Source: a virus
Length of the DNA stretch: 35,659 nucleotides
Virus record (IMG/VR): IMGVR_UViG_3300044949_001184
Span: 1 to 35,659 of that record
Strand: one strand, 5' to 3'
In this document: positions 29,203 to 35,659 of the stretch, piece by piece
Layout of the letters: each line of letters starts with the position of its first letter
Numbering within the stretch: position 1 is the stretch's first letter
Program-made: the position numbers and the translations under genes
The notes under the pieces: model-generated
What the model saw: only the letters and a program-made list of their open reading frames with translations
Told to the model about the DNA's origin: nothing
Database searches by the model: none

Positions 29203-31806
29203 ATGCCCATTTACACGATCCAGACGCCTGAGGGGCGCAAAGTGCGTATCGAGGCGCCTGACGAGGCTACGGCAATCCGTGGCGCTCAGGAGGCGACCGC
29301 TGCGCCCGCAAAGCGTGTCCCGCCTGCTAGGGCCAAGGCTGCACCGCCACGCAAATCCCTCTTGGACGAAGCGGCGGGCTTTGCGGCCAACCTCAATCGC
29401 GGCCTGCTGATCGGCGATGAGTTTACCGCCGGGCTGGGGACGGTTGCGGATCTTGTGACCGGCAAGGTCAAGCCGCGCGTTGGGCCGGGTCAATCGCCCG
29501 TTGGCCTGTCGCCGCTTATCCGGGGCGTCGGCGACGCATTCGATCGCAACATGAGAACTACGCGGCGGGTCGAAGATGACTTCCGCGCGCGACGGCCTTT
29601 GGTGGCTGGCGCGGCTCAAGGGGCGGGGACAGCGGCGACGGCCATTGTTCCAGGCGCCCCGGTTATTCAAGCGGCGGCGGCTGGTCGTGTTGGCGCTGCG
29701 GCCCTTACGGGTGGCGTGAACGCGGCGGCTCAAGGTTATGCGTCTGGCGTGCTTGATCGCGGCACGCTGCGGGAGCGTGGCAATCAAGGCGTGTTTAATG
29801 CGATGGTTGGGGCTTCGCTGGGCACCGGGGCGGGCTATTTGGCGGGCGGTGGTCGCATACCGTTTACGCGCAAGCCTCCCGCGCCGGTTGGCGGGCTTAT
29901 CCCGGACGTGCCGGACGATGTGGCCAAGCGGGCCTTGCAGTACGTTGCCAAGCAAGGCGAGATTCCGCCGGTGTCGCCGATTGGCGGCCCGGTGCTGGCT
30001 GGCGAGGTAATGGGGCGGCGTGGCCAAGTTGCGCTTGGCGCGCTGGCAAGGCGCGAGGGCGCAACAGCGGACGCGCTGAGCGGTCGCCTTTATGCGCGGG
30101 CCATTGACCGTCCAGAGCGGATGCTGAACGCCATTGAAGGGGCCACTGGGGTCGCTCCGGGGTCAGCGCAAGGCCAGATTGACAACCTTGTCAGTCGCGG
30201 CCAAAGGGCGGCCAAGCCGCTCTATGACGAGGCGTTTTCAAACACGACACCGATGGTAAGCCCTGCAATCGACCGCATTTTGCAGCGTCCTGCGGCTCGG
30301 TCGGCAATTCAAACGTCGCGCAACATGATGCGTAACCAGGACCTTGATCCTGACACGCTGGGCATCGTCTTTGCGGACGACGCAGCGGAATGGGCGAGCG
30401 ACCTGACGCCGTTCGATGCGCCCGCGCGTGCCGCGGCGCCTCGTGCCCCGCAAAGGGCGCCGTCGCAAGGGGATGACCTGACCACGTTTGTTTCCAAGCT
30501 GGGCGGCATCCGCGACGACGGCGGCGAGCTGGTGGCCCGTGATGCTGACCGCTGGCATAGGGATTCACCGTTCCGCCGCAAGCTGGTCAACCCGCAAGGC
30601 GTCTCGCTGGAGGAAGCGGCCCAACGCGCCTATGACGCCGGTTACTTCCCGGACGTGGCTCCCCCGTCAATGGAAGGCGGCGGGAACATGCAGGCCGTGA
30701 CGGGTGATGATCTGCTGCGCGCCATTGACGACAACTTGGCGGGCAAGCGTCGCTTTGCGCGACCGCCTGACCAGGGCGCCGTTGACCGGATGCGGATGGC
30801 TGACGATGCCGATTGGCGCAATTCGGTCGGCGATGATTTGGAGGGCGTTTATCAGGGGCGGCCAGAGCCTGTTGGCTCGCCGGTCTATGAACGCCAGCCG
30901 ACGACGCAAAGCCTTGACTATGTTGTGCGCGGGCTGGATCGCCAGATCGAAGCCTTCCGAGATCCGGTGACAAAAACTCTGCCGCGTTCTGGTCCGGTGA
31001 TCGATCTGTTAGACACGCGCCGCGAGCTTCGGCAGGAAATGTTCCGCCTCGCCGAGGAAAACAACCGCAATCCGGCTTACGTTTCGGCGGTACGCGAGGC
31101 AGGCGACTATCTGTCGGCGGAAGCGGCTTTTGGAAACACGCAAAAGCAGCTGTTTTCGTCGCGGGTGACGGCGAATGACTTTGACAAGCTGACCAAGAAA
31201 ATGTCCCCGGCAGAACGTAAGGCGGCGCAAGCGGGGGCGGCGAACGCGTTTTTTAACCTTGAACAGACGGGCCGCCTTAAGCCGGGCGCCCTCAAAGTTC
31301 CGCACGTGCAGCGAAAGCTGGAGGCGTTGTTCGGGCCAAATGGCGCGGAAAAAATGCAACGGCTGGCGGCTGACGAAGACGCAATGAGGGCGTTTGAAAG
31401 CCGCTACGCGCCGGGCACCGGGTCGATTACGTCTGACATTAACCAGGCCATCCGCGAACAGGATGAAAGCGTTTCAGACGCGCTGATGAGTGCAACGGTC
31501 ACGGGCTTCACGCAAGGTTCGCGCGCGGGCATAAATGAGCTTGTCGGGCGAGCGGTCCAAGCTGGCGCGGACAGGATTAAAACGGCAGGGATGCCGGTGC
31601 CGGTGCGCGATGCGGCTGGCCGGGTGCTGATGATGAGCCCGGACGAAGCGCGTTTAGTTATGATGCAGGCGCAGAGCCGTCCGCCGCGTAAGGGTCAGCT
31701 TCGGCTGCCGCCGCCTGAATGGGAAACGGCGCAACGTCGTCTGAGGGAGGCGGCAATGCTAGGTAGGGCTTCCGGCGCCGTAGCAAACCCGCCCCGGAAA
31801 CAATAA
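29203..31806 (+). CDS. Large internal virion/ejection protein, 867 residues
   Basis: Begins PIYTIQTPEGRKVRIEAPDE (a short domain common at the N-terminus of podophage ejection proteins), then GLLIGDEFTAGLGTVADLVTG and a Gly/Ala-rich segment that may insert in membrane (AGAAQGAGTAATAIVPGAP; SLGTGAGYLAGGG). The rest is mostly helical with many Ala, Arg and Gln. Long length, position and composition fit a protein that is ejected with DNA and forms a channel. No lytic transglycosylase motif was recognised, so peptidoglycan cutting may rely on another factor. The 3' end overlaps an oppositely read membrane gene. Confidence 0.85.
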   Translation: MPIYTIQTPEGRKVRIEAPDEATAIRGAQEATAAPAKRVPPARAKAAPPRKSLLDEAAGFAANLNRGLLIGDEFTAGLGTVADLVTGKVKPRVGPGQSPVGLSPLIRGVGDAFDRNMRTTRRVEDDFRARRPLVAGAAQGAGTAATAIVPGAPVIQAAAAGRVGAAALTGGVNAAAQGYASGVLDRGTLRERGNQGVFNAMVGASLGTGAGYLAGGGRIPFTRKPPAPVGGLIPDVPDDVAKRALQYVAKQGEIPPVSPIGGPVLAGEVMGRRGQVALGALARREGATADALSGRLYARAIDRPERMLNAIEGATGVAPGSAQGQIDNLVSRGQRAAKPLYDEAFSNTTPMVSPAIDRILQRPAARSAIQTSRNMMRNQDLDPDTLGIVFADDAAEWASDLTPFDAPARAAAPRAPQRAPSQGDDLTTFVSKLGGIRDDGGELVARDADRWHRDSPFRRKLVNPQGVSLEEAAQRAYDAGYFPDVAPPSMEGGGNMQAVTGDDLLRAIDDNLAGKRRFARPPDQGAVDRMRMADDADWRNSVGDDLEGVYQGRPEPVGSPVYERQPTTQSLDYVVRGLDRQIEAFRDPVTKTLPRSGPVIDLLDTRRELRQEMFRLAEENNRNPAYVSAVREAGDYLSAEAAFGNTQKQLFSSRVTANDFDKLTKKMSPAERKAAQAGAANAFFNLEQTGRLKPGALKVPHVQRKLEALFGPNGAEKMQRLAADEDAMRAFESRYAPGTGSITSDINQAIREQDESVSDALMSATVTGFTQGSRAGINELVGRAVQAGADRIKTAGMPVPVRDAAGRVLMMSPDEARLVMMQAQSRPPRKGQLRLPPPEWETAQRRLREAAMLGRASGAVANPPRKQ

Positions 31807-31921
31807 CTTCGCGCGCCCAAATCAGCGCCAAAGCCACGCCCCAAATCATGAAAAACACGCCCGGCAGCACTTTGCTGTTGGCGTACATGTAGCTGCCGAG
31901 TTCCCAGCGGATGGGCTTCAT
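31658..31921 (-). CDS. Lone leftward membrane protein, 87 residues
   Basis: Begins MKPIRWELGSYMYANSKVLP, then GVFFMIWGVALALIWAREVI, a clear single transmembrane segment, followed by a short basic piece and an acidic, Pro/Ala-rich tail. Codon use fits the genome, and GGTAGG lies 8 bases before the ATG. The last 149 bases are antisense to the end of the large ejection gene, while the start lies in the 173-base gap. In an otherwise rightward late block, an opposite-strand membrane gene is typical of a moron or of a superinfection-exclusion or lysis-timing factor. Function unknown. Confidence 0.7.
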   Translation of the reverse strand: MKPIRWELGSYMYANSKVLPGVFFMIWGVALALIWAREVIVSGAGLLRRRKPYLALPPPSDDVAPFPIQAAAAEADPYAADGSAPAS

Positions 31922-31979
31922 CCGTTAAGCCTACCGCCAAACCCCCCAAATCCCAACCCGCAAAAGCAAGTGAGAGCCG

Positions 31980-32255
31980 ATGCCTGTCTCGGGTGAAATA
32001 ATCACGATTGGTCTGGCTGCGGTCGCGGCCATTGTCTGGCTTATCCGCTTGGAGGGCCGGTTGAACACGACAGAGCGCGATCTGACGGCGACCAATGCCA
32101 GAACCGACGCGGAAGCCAAGGCGCACCGGGCGACGGCGGATGCGCTGATCCGGGTCGAGGAACAGCTTAAGTACGTTCGCGAGCTGCTGGAACGCCACTT
32201 CGTGATTGAGGAGCCTAACACGCGCCGTCGTCGCACTGGTGGCACGGCGCCGTGA
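31980..32255 (+). CDS. Membrane-anchored coiled-coil protein, lysis region
   Basis: 91 residues. An N-terminal transmembrane helix (SGEIITIGLAAVAAIVWLIR) is followed by a charged coiled coil (EGRLNTTERDLTATNARTDA; TADALIRVEEQLKYVRELLE). It resembles small lysis-cassette membrane proteins, either holin-related or antiholin-like. The GTGA overlap links it to the two-span protein that follows. The role among holin, antiholin or structural membrane protein is not decided. Confidence 0.75.
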   Translation: MPVSGEIITIGLAAVAAIVWLIRLEGRLNTTERDLTATNARTDAEAKAHRATADALIRVEEQLKYVRELLERHFVIEEPNTRRRRTGGTAP

Positions 32256-32533
32256 GTGGGGTTGACGACACGCCCGCCGAAGTCAGCTTCAAGTGGCGGC
32301 GGATCTACACATTCGGACTAGGCGCCCTGACCGCTATTGGCGTCGGCGTTATCATCGCCAAGCTGACTGACGCGGATGCGCTTAAGTGGGTGGCGATAGC
32401 CTTGATCGCGCAAAACGTCGTGGTCATGGGCTTCTATATGGCTGGGGCCTCGCTGGTGGATTACGCCAAGCTTGCCGCCGGTTGGCGCGGAAGCCCGACA
32501 CCGCCCCCGTCGCCTGAGCAAGCCACTCCCTAA
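32252..32533 (+). CDS. Probable holin, two membrane spans
   Basis: 93 residues with two predicted transmembrane helices, IYTFGLGALTAIGVGVIIAKL and VAIALIAQNVVVMGFYMAGA, a charged N-terminus and a short Pro-rich C-terminus. Two-span small proteins next to an endolysin region are typical class II holins that form the inner membrane hole. GTG start, overlapping the preceding stop. The family was not identified further. Confidence 0.72.
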   Translation: MSGVDDTPAEVSFKWRRIYTFGLGALTAIGVGVIIAKLTDADALKWVAIALIAQNVVVMGFYMAGASLVDYAKLAAGWRGSPTPPPSPEQATP

Positions 32534-32597
32534 ACGGCAACCCTGAAACCTTCGGCCACTGGCCCAAGGGCCGGGCTGATCTTCCGACAGGTGATTG

Positions 32598-33764
32598 ATG
32601 GCCGACCCCAATCTCAAACAGTGGGCGACGGAACGGCAATCCGAGATCATCGACGCGGTTATTCAGCACGGGTCAAACCGCAAGGCCGCTGTTGCGATGG
32701 GCGTTCACCCGTCGTGCATTGACCAGGCGATGGGGGCGGTAAAGGCCAAGGCCGCGCGAGCGGGCTACGCGCCGGGGCACGACATGACCCGCACCGTTCC
32801 CGATGGGTTCAAGGTTCGGGGCGTCTCGACATACTACGACAAAGAGGGGGAGGTTCGGGGACAGTGGGTCAAGTCTGCCGCTGACGAGGAGCGCCGGGCG
32901 GAACTGCTGCTAGCGGCTGTTGAGGCGGCTTGCGCGACCATCCCCCGCCTCGCGCCAATCGCGCCGCCGCTGCACACCGTTGACGGCCTGCTGACCCAAT
33001 ACACCTTCACGGACTATCACCTTGGGATGAGGGCTTGGGCGGAGGAGGGCGGGGCGGATTGGGATCTCGCTATAGCCGAGGACCTTCTGACCCGATGCTT
33101 TGAGTACCTGGCGACCGCCGCGCCCCGGTCCAAGGTCGGGCTCATCTGTCAACTTGGCGACTTCATGCACTTTGACAGCCTGACGCCGGTTACGCCGACA
33201 AGCCGACACGTCGTGGACGCGGCGGGCCACTATCAGGAGATTGTCCGCGTCGCCATCCGCTGCCTTCGCAGGCTGGTAGACTTCGCCCTGACCCAACATG
33301 CCCGCGTGGTCATCCTTGCCGCTGAGGGAAACCACGACATCGCGTCGTCAGTCTGGATGCGGGAGCTTCTGAAGACGCTCTACGAAAACGAGCCCCGCGT
33401 TGAGGTGATGGACTCGCCCAACCCCTACTATGCGTTCCAGTGGGGTCACACGATGCTGGCGTTCAGCCACGGGCACCTCCGCAAGAAGGAAAGCCTGTCG
33501 CAGTATTTCGCGGCGGCCTTTGCCAAGATGTGGGGCGAGACCCGATACCGCTACGGCAGCTCTGGACACTATCACCACGAGGTGACGGTGAAGGAGGAGC
33601 CGGGGATGAAGTGGCGGCAATTCCCGACCCTGGCGCCCAACGACAGCCACTCCGCGCGCGGCGCCTACTGCTCGCAGCGGCTAGCCCTTGCCACGACCTA
33701 CAGCGACCGTACCGGCTTTGCGGGAGAGATCGGCGTCGGCCCTGACATGCTGGAGGCCGCATGA
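32598..33764 (+). CDS. Metallophosphoesterase with N-terminal HTH
   Basis: 388 residues. N-terminal HTH (ATERQSEIIDAVIQHGSNRK, AAVAMGVHPSCIDQAM), then a calcineurin-like phosphoesterase: FTDYHLG (137-143), CQLGDFMHFD (184-193), AEGNHD (242-247), FSHGH (289-293) and GHYHHE (323-328). These give the metal-binding Asp, His and Asn set. Such HTH-phosphoesterases occur in many phages as accessory enzymes. Substrate could be a nucleic acid end or a phosphoprotein. The ATG has AGGTGA just before it; a TTG one codon earlier is possible. Its place among lysis genes is unusual. Confidence 0.88.
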   Translation: MADPNLKQWATERQSEIIDAVIQHGSNRKAAVAMGVHPSCIDQAMGAVKAKAARAGYAPGHDMTRTVPDGFKVRGVSTYYDKEGEVRGQWVKSAADEERRAELLLAAVEAACATIPRLAPIAPPLHTVDGLLTQYTFTDYHLGMRAWAEEGGADWDLAIAEDLLTRCFEYLATAAPRSKVGLICQLGDFMHFDSLTPVTPTSRHVVDAAGHYQEIVRVAIRCLRRLVDFALTQHARVVILAAEGNHDIASSVWMRELLKTLYENEPRVEVMDSPNPYYAFQWGHTMLAFSHGHLRKKESLSQYFAAAFAKMWGETRYRYGSSGHYHHEVTVKEEPGMKWRQFPTLAPNDSHSARGAYCSQRLALATTYSDRTGFAGEIGVGPDMLEAA

Positions 33765-33934
33765 TGTCCATGACCCCTGAAGAAGCCAAGCGCCGTCACG
33801 ACGAATGGTACGCCAAGCGCGCCGAATGGGTGCAGGCGATGGTCGATGCAGGGTTCCGCGTGAAGCCCAAGCGTCTCGGCAAGGGCAAGCATCCCGCACC
33901 CGCTGCGCTGCCGGTCGATCCTGAACCGGGCTGA
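33761..33934 (+). CDS. Small basic protein, 57 residues
   Basis: Reads MMSMTPEEAKRRHDEWYAKR, AEWVQAMVDAGFRVKPKRLG and KGKHPAPAALPVDPEPG. A helical N-terminal half with alternating charge and a Lys-rich end. Coupled by ATGA to the phosphoesterase and by TGATG to the next small gene. No family is recognised. Confidence 0.65.
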   Translation: MMSMTPEEAKRRHDEWYAKRAEWVQAMVDAGFRVKPKRLGKGKHPAPAALPVDPEPG

Positions 33935-34074
33935 TGTGGCCGCTTGTCCACGTCGTTGAGGGCGTCCTGATCGGGGTGGGGGTGTCATGGTTCTGCTGGC
34001 GTTCGCGTTCGGCTACGCGCTGGGCGTCGGCTCTGTTGTCGCGGCTGCGTGGTTCGCGGCGCGGTGGGCGATGA
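33934..34074 (+). CDS. Membrane micro-protein, 46 residues, overlapping the next frame
   Basis: Reads MWPLVHVVEGVLIGVGVSWF, then CWRSRSATRWASALLSRLRG. The first 22 residues are a good membrane span; the rest is Arg/Ser-rich and probably shaped by the overlapping frame of the next gene. It starts inside the previous stop. Since the later half reads less like protein than the alternative frame, the real product could be short. It may be a holin-like regulator. Confidence 0.45.
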   Translation: MWPLVHVVEGVLIGVGVSWFCWRSRSATRWASALLSRLRGSRRGGR

Positions 34075-34103
34075 GGCGGGCGGTCGATCCGTCGCGCCGG
34101 TAA
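33987..34103 (+). CDS. Membrane micro-protein, 38 residues, nested in another frame
   Basis: Reads MVLLAFAFGYALGVGSVVAA, then AWFAARWAMRRAVDPSRR. One clear membrane span with positive C-terminus. G-rich sequence (GGGGTGGGGGT) precedes the ATG and can serve as a ribosome site. It overlaps the preceding micro-gene out of frame by 88 bases. The paired small spans resemble a holin/antiholin set, by inference. Confidence 0.5.
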   Translation: MVLLAFAFGYALGVGSVVAAAWFAARWAMRRAVDPSRR

Positions 34104-34123
34104 TCTCAAGACAGGAACAAGCA

Positions 34124-34510
34124 ATGCCATTCGCACTCGGCGCCCGTAGTCTCGCCCGCCTTGAAGGCGTGCATCCCGATCTGGTCAAGGTCGTCCAGCT
34201 CGCTATCCGCAAGTCCGACCTCGACTTCGCCGTTCTGGAAGGCCGGCGCACCGTTGACCGGCAACGCCAACTGTTCGGGCAGGGCGCGACCAAGACCATG
34301 AACAGTCGCCACCTGACGGGCCACGCGGTCGATCTGGCGCCGGTCATCAACGGGGACGTTTCGTGGGACTGGCCGCTGTATCACCGGCTCGCAAAGCACG
34401 TGAAGGCGGCGGCGGCGGAACTTGGCGTTCCGATCACCTGGGGCGGTGATTGGCGCACGTTCAAGGACGGGCCGCATTGGGAACTGAGCTGGAAGGCGTA
34501 TCCCAAATGA
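34124..34510 (+). CDS. M15-family peptidase endolysin
   Basis: 128 residues. A zinc peptidase of the VanY/M15 type, expected to cut the peptide cross-bridges of peptidoglycan. Motifs: SRHLTGHAVDLAP at 61-73, with His63 and Asp70 as zinc ligands, and FKDGPHWEL at 113-121, with His118 as the third ligand. The remaining part is VHPDLVKVVQLAIRKSD and FAVLEGRRTVDRQRQLFGQG. The size is typical. No signal peptide is seen, so a holin is needed for release. AGGAAC precedes the ATG; longer upstream frames lack this. Confidence 0.93.
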   Translation: MPFALGARSLARLEGVHPDLVKVVQLAIRKSDLDFAVLEGRRTVDRQRQLFGQGATKTMNSRHLTGHAVDLAPVINGDVSWDWPLYHRLAKHVKAAAAELGVPITWGGDWRTFKDGPHWELSWKAYPK

Positions 34511-34869
34511 CCCAAGCCCGCGCCATTATCGCTGCCCTTGCCGCCGTTGCGCTGGCCCTGCTGCTGGCCATCGGCTGGTTCCAATGGCGAGCGGCCAAGG
34601 ATGCCAAGGCCCGCGCCGTCGTGGCCGAACAGGGTCAGGCCCTCGCCGAACAGACCACGGGCATCATTGAGCGGACGGTTCGCACGGAAGTTGTCGTCAG
34701 GCAGGAAGCAGAAAGGCAAGTCGATGTCGTCCAGTCAGCACCGGGGGCCGATGCGCGCCTCGATCCCGCTTTCCGTGATACTCTGCGCGGGTCTATTGGC
34801 GTCATGCGCGGGGAGCCCCAAGCCCCTAACGATCAACGTCCCGCCGATCCTGCGGGAAGCCTGCCCTAG
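34507..34869 (+). CDS. Rz: i-spanin (Rz-like)
   Basis: 120 residues. Begins with a single inner-membrane anchor (IIAALAAVALALLLAIGWF), then a charged periplasmic coiled coil (WRAAKDAKARAVVAEQGQAL; TEVVVRQEAERQVDV) and a short tail. This is the inner-membrane spanin pattern. The next frame encodes a lipoprotein that overlaps its 3' half, the classic Rz/Rz1 arrangement. ATGA overlap with the endolysin sets the start. Confidence 0.87.
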   Translation: MTQARAIIAALAAVALALLLAIGWFQWRAAKDAKARAVVAEQGQALAEQTTGIIERTVRTEVVVRQEAERQVDVVQSAPGADARLDPAFRDTLRGSIGVMRGEPQAPNDQRPADPAGSLP

Positions 34870-35035
34870 GGCCGACGTCGGGCCGCTGGAGACCGTTGGC
34901 GACCTTGGGGCGCTGGCACTACGCCAAGAGGCCGCGCTGACCGTGTGCGATGGCCGTAGAGCCGCAGCCGTGGCTATCGTGGACGCTCACCGGGAAACGG
35001 TGACGCCTCGCCTCTGGTGGAAGCTGTGGAAGTGA
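34724..35035 (+). CDS. Rz1: o-spanin lipoprotein (Rz1-like), nested out of frame
   Basis: 103 residues. Basic start, hydrophobic helix IPLSVILCAGLLASC, in which LAS-C is a lipobox, so the mature protein would be an outer-membrane lipoprotein beginning at Cys. The remainder is Pro-containing and ends in WWKLWK. It overlaps the i-spanin gene by 146 bases in the +1 frame. Start ATG at 34724 has AAAGG seven bases ahead; an ATG at 34751 (MRASIPL) is also possible. Expected to fuse the membranes with Rz. Confidence 0.85.
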   Translation: MSSSQHRGPMRASIPLSVILCAGLLASCAGSPKPLTINVPPILREACPRADVGPLETVGDLGALALRQEAALTVCDGRRAAAVAIVDAHRETVTPRLWWKLWK

Positions 35036-35074
35036 CGGCGGCTTGAAATCACTAAATGTGATCTCAACAGCAAT

Positions 35075-35106
35075 GGCCCCTGCGCTTCGGCGTGGGGGCC
35101 TTTTCT
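35075..35106 (+). terminator. Rho-independent terminator of the late operon
   Basis: GGCCCCTGCGC, TTCG tetraloop, GCGTGGGGGCC: eleven pairs counting two G-U, followed by TTTTCT. It lies 40 bases after the last rightward gene and should end the late transcript. The minus strand lacks a T run, so it is not a good terminator for the leftward operon. Confidence 0.88.
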
Positions 35107-35116
35107 GCGTTTGAAG

Positions 35117-35289
35117 GGTGAGACACTATCGCCGCAACGCCAAGCCCCGCTTTAGGGCGCCGGGGACGGTGAGACAGTGCAACCGATTGATCCGGCACAC
35201 TTGCGACATTCCCTCCGGGCCTACCATCCCCATTCTCAACCGCCTTTCCTATAAGGCGTCGGGATCGGGTGAGACAGTCAGGTGAGACA
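35117..35289. repeat. Four direct copies of GGTGAGACA in the convergent spacer
   Basis: Copies at 35117-35125, 35168-35176, 35268-35276 and 35281-35289, all in one orientation; three continue with G and two with GT. Spacings are 51, 100 and 13 bases. The repeats lie in the 263-base gap where the rightward and leftward operons meet, together with a small hairpin CGCCTT/AAGGCG (35241-35258). They could be protein-binding sites, for example origin iterons, a packaging signal or silencer sites. No function is known. Confidence 0.7.
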
Positions 35290-35298
35290 GCGAACCGT

Positions 35299-35659
35299 TC
35301 ACGCTTCGGGCCATCGCTGACCTAGCGAGCTTTCCCTGACTGGCGGCCCTTCAGGAAGCTCGGGTGTCAGTGCGTCGGCGAGCAGGCCGACTATTTCGTC
35401 TGTGATGCCGGGAAGGCTTCCGAAATCGTAGACGTGGCCCGCGTACTGAGTGATGCGAACGGACTTCGGCATAACCGTCTCGCGCAGCGCCCTCGCCACC
35501 CCCTCGCGATCCAGAGCCGGGGCCGGGCGGGAGTAGAGGGGCTGGATTTCGTAAAATCCGTCCACGCCTTCGCCCTCGATGCGGGCCGAGCCGACGATCC
35601 ACGGGACGTCCGCGCCTCGCTTGCGCCACCGCCAAGCGACAGGCTCCCCTTCATCCGGG
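35299..35659 (-). CDS. Unknown phage protein, C-terminal part plus right-hand copy of the N-terminal overlap
   Basis: This is the continuation of the gene that begins at 249 and runs leftward past base 1. The unique portion (35299-35565) reads VDGFYEIQPLYSRPAPALDR, SVRITQYAGHVYDFGSLPGI and TDEIVGLLADALTPELPEGP; the last 94 bases duplicate the left end. The full protein is 171 residues. The C-terminal half contains no obvious motif. It is the last gene of the leftward operon and faces the late terminator. Confidence 0.8.
   Translation of the reverse strand, partial: PDEGEPVAWRWRKRGADVPWIVGSARIEGEGVDGFYEIQPLYSRPAPALDREGVARALRETVMPKSVRITQYAGHVYDFGSLPGITDEIVGLLADALTPELPEGPPVRESSLGQRWPEA
35566..35659. 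repeat. Right copy of 94-bp terminal direct repeat
   Basis: Identical to bases 1-94. Its presence at both ends shows that the sequence closes on itself and that the unique genome length is 35,565 bases. Confidence 0.95.

Noticed and set aside
35241-35258. CGCCTT/AAGGCG as a terminator for the leftward operon
   Set aside because: The stem has only six pairs and lacks a good T run on either strand; mentioned only as part of the spacer.
1-35659. Integrase, attachment site, tRNA genes, CRISPR array, insertion sequences
   Set aside because: Looked for by motif on both strands; no tyrosine or serine recombinase signature, no tRNA-like cloverleaf with GTTCGA arm, no regular short repeat-spacer array and no transposase was found.

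Overview
The window is almost certainly one complete phage genome of about 35.6 kb, linearised from a circular or circularly permuted assembly. The first and last 94 bases are identical, and a 171-codon leftward gene is cut by the window ends but reads through in frame when they are joined, leaving 35,565 unique bases. The DNA is GC-rich and codons strongly prefer G or C in the third position. Together with the small carph-isopro-type regulator this suggests an alphaproteobacterial host, perhaps Caulobacterales or Rhizobiales; the host is an inference. The virion genes follow a P22-like podovirus plan: PBSX-type large terminase, P22-type portal, scaffold, P22-type coat, gp4-like adaptor, gp10-like stabilisation protein and ejection proteins. 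I see no integrase, CI-type repressor, DNA polymerase, RNA polymerase, tRNA or CRISPR array, so a strictly lytic phage using the host replisome is the simplest reading.

Layout. A compact leftward operon starts near 4.8 kb and runs down through base 1 and across the junction to 35,299. It encodes micro-proteins, an Erf annealing protein, a YqaJ-type exonuclease, NinB, an HNH homing-type endonuclease and several unknowns, nearly all linked by ATGA stop/start overlaps. At 4.79-4.90 kb a divergent control region holds two short palindromes over a good leftward promoter, next to a small HTH regulator. Rightward from 4.9 to 11 kb lies the replication/DNA-modification module: DNA methyltransferase, HNH nuclease, a DnaA-domain-IV-only protein, a ParB-like protein, an SF2 helicase and a TOPRIM primase. 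Between primase and the next gene (about 10.97-11.36 kb) is a compositionally odd block with strong RNA-like folding, including a 24-pair hairpin with a GAAA tetraloop; it is the most unusual feature here.

A sigma70-like promoter near 12.25 kb precedes two small genes, a TTG-started HTH protein, a 248-bp spacer and then the late genes: terminase 13.1-14.7 kb, portal/scaffold/coat 14.7-18.8 kb, adaptor, spike and fibre proteins 19.1-24.9 kb, and ejection proteins 25.2-31.8 kb. One of these has long 11/22-residue repeats and a short S74-like tail. A lone leftward membrane-protein gene is tucked behind the ejection genes. The lysis region (32-35 kb) has membrane proteins, an HTH-metallophosphoesterase, an M15-type endolysin and nested Rz/Rz1 spanins. 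A strong terminator and a spacer with four copies of GGTGAGACA separate the rightward and leftward transcription units, which converge there.

How the genes fit together: the leftward operon probably supplies recombination and host-takeover functions, the rightward early genes replicate and mark the DNA, and the long rightward late operon packages, builds, ejects and lyses. Function assignments rest on motifs read by eye; no database search was run.
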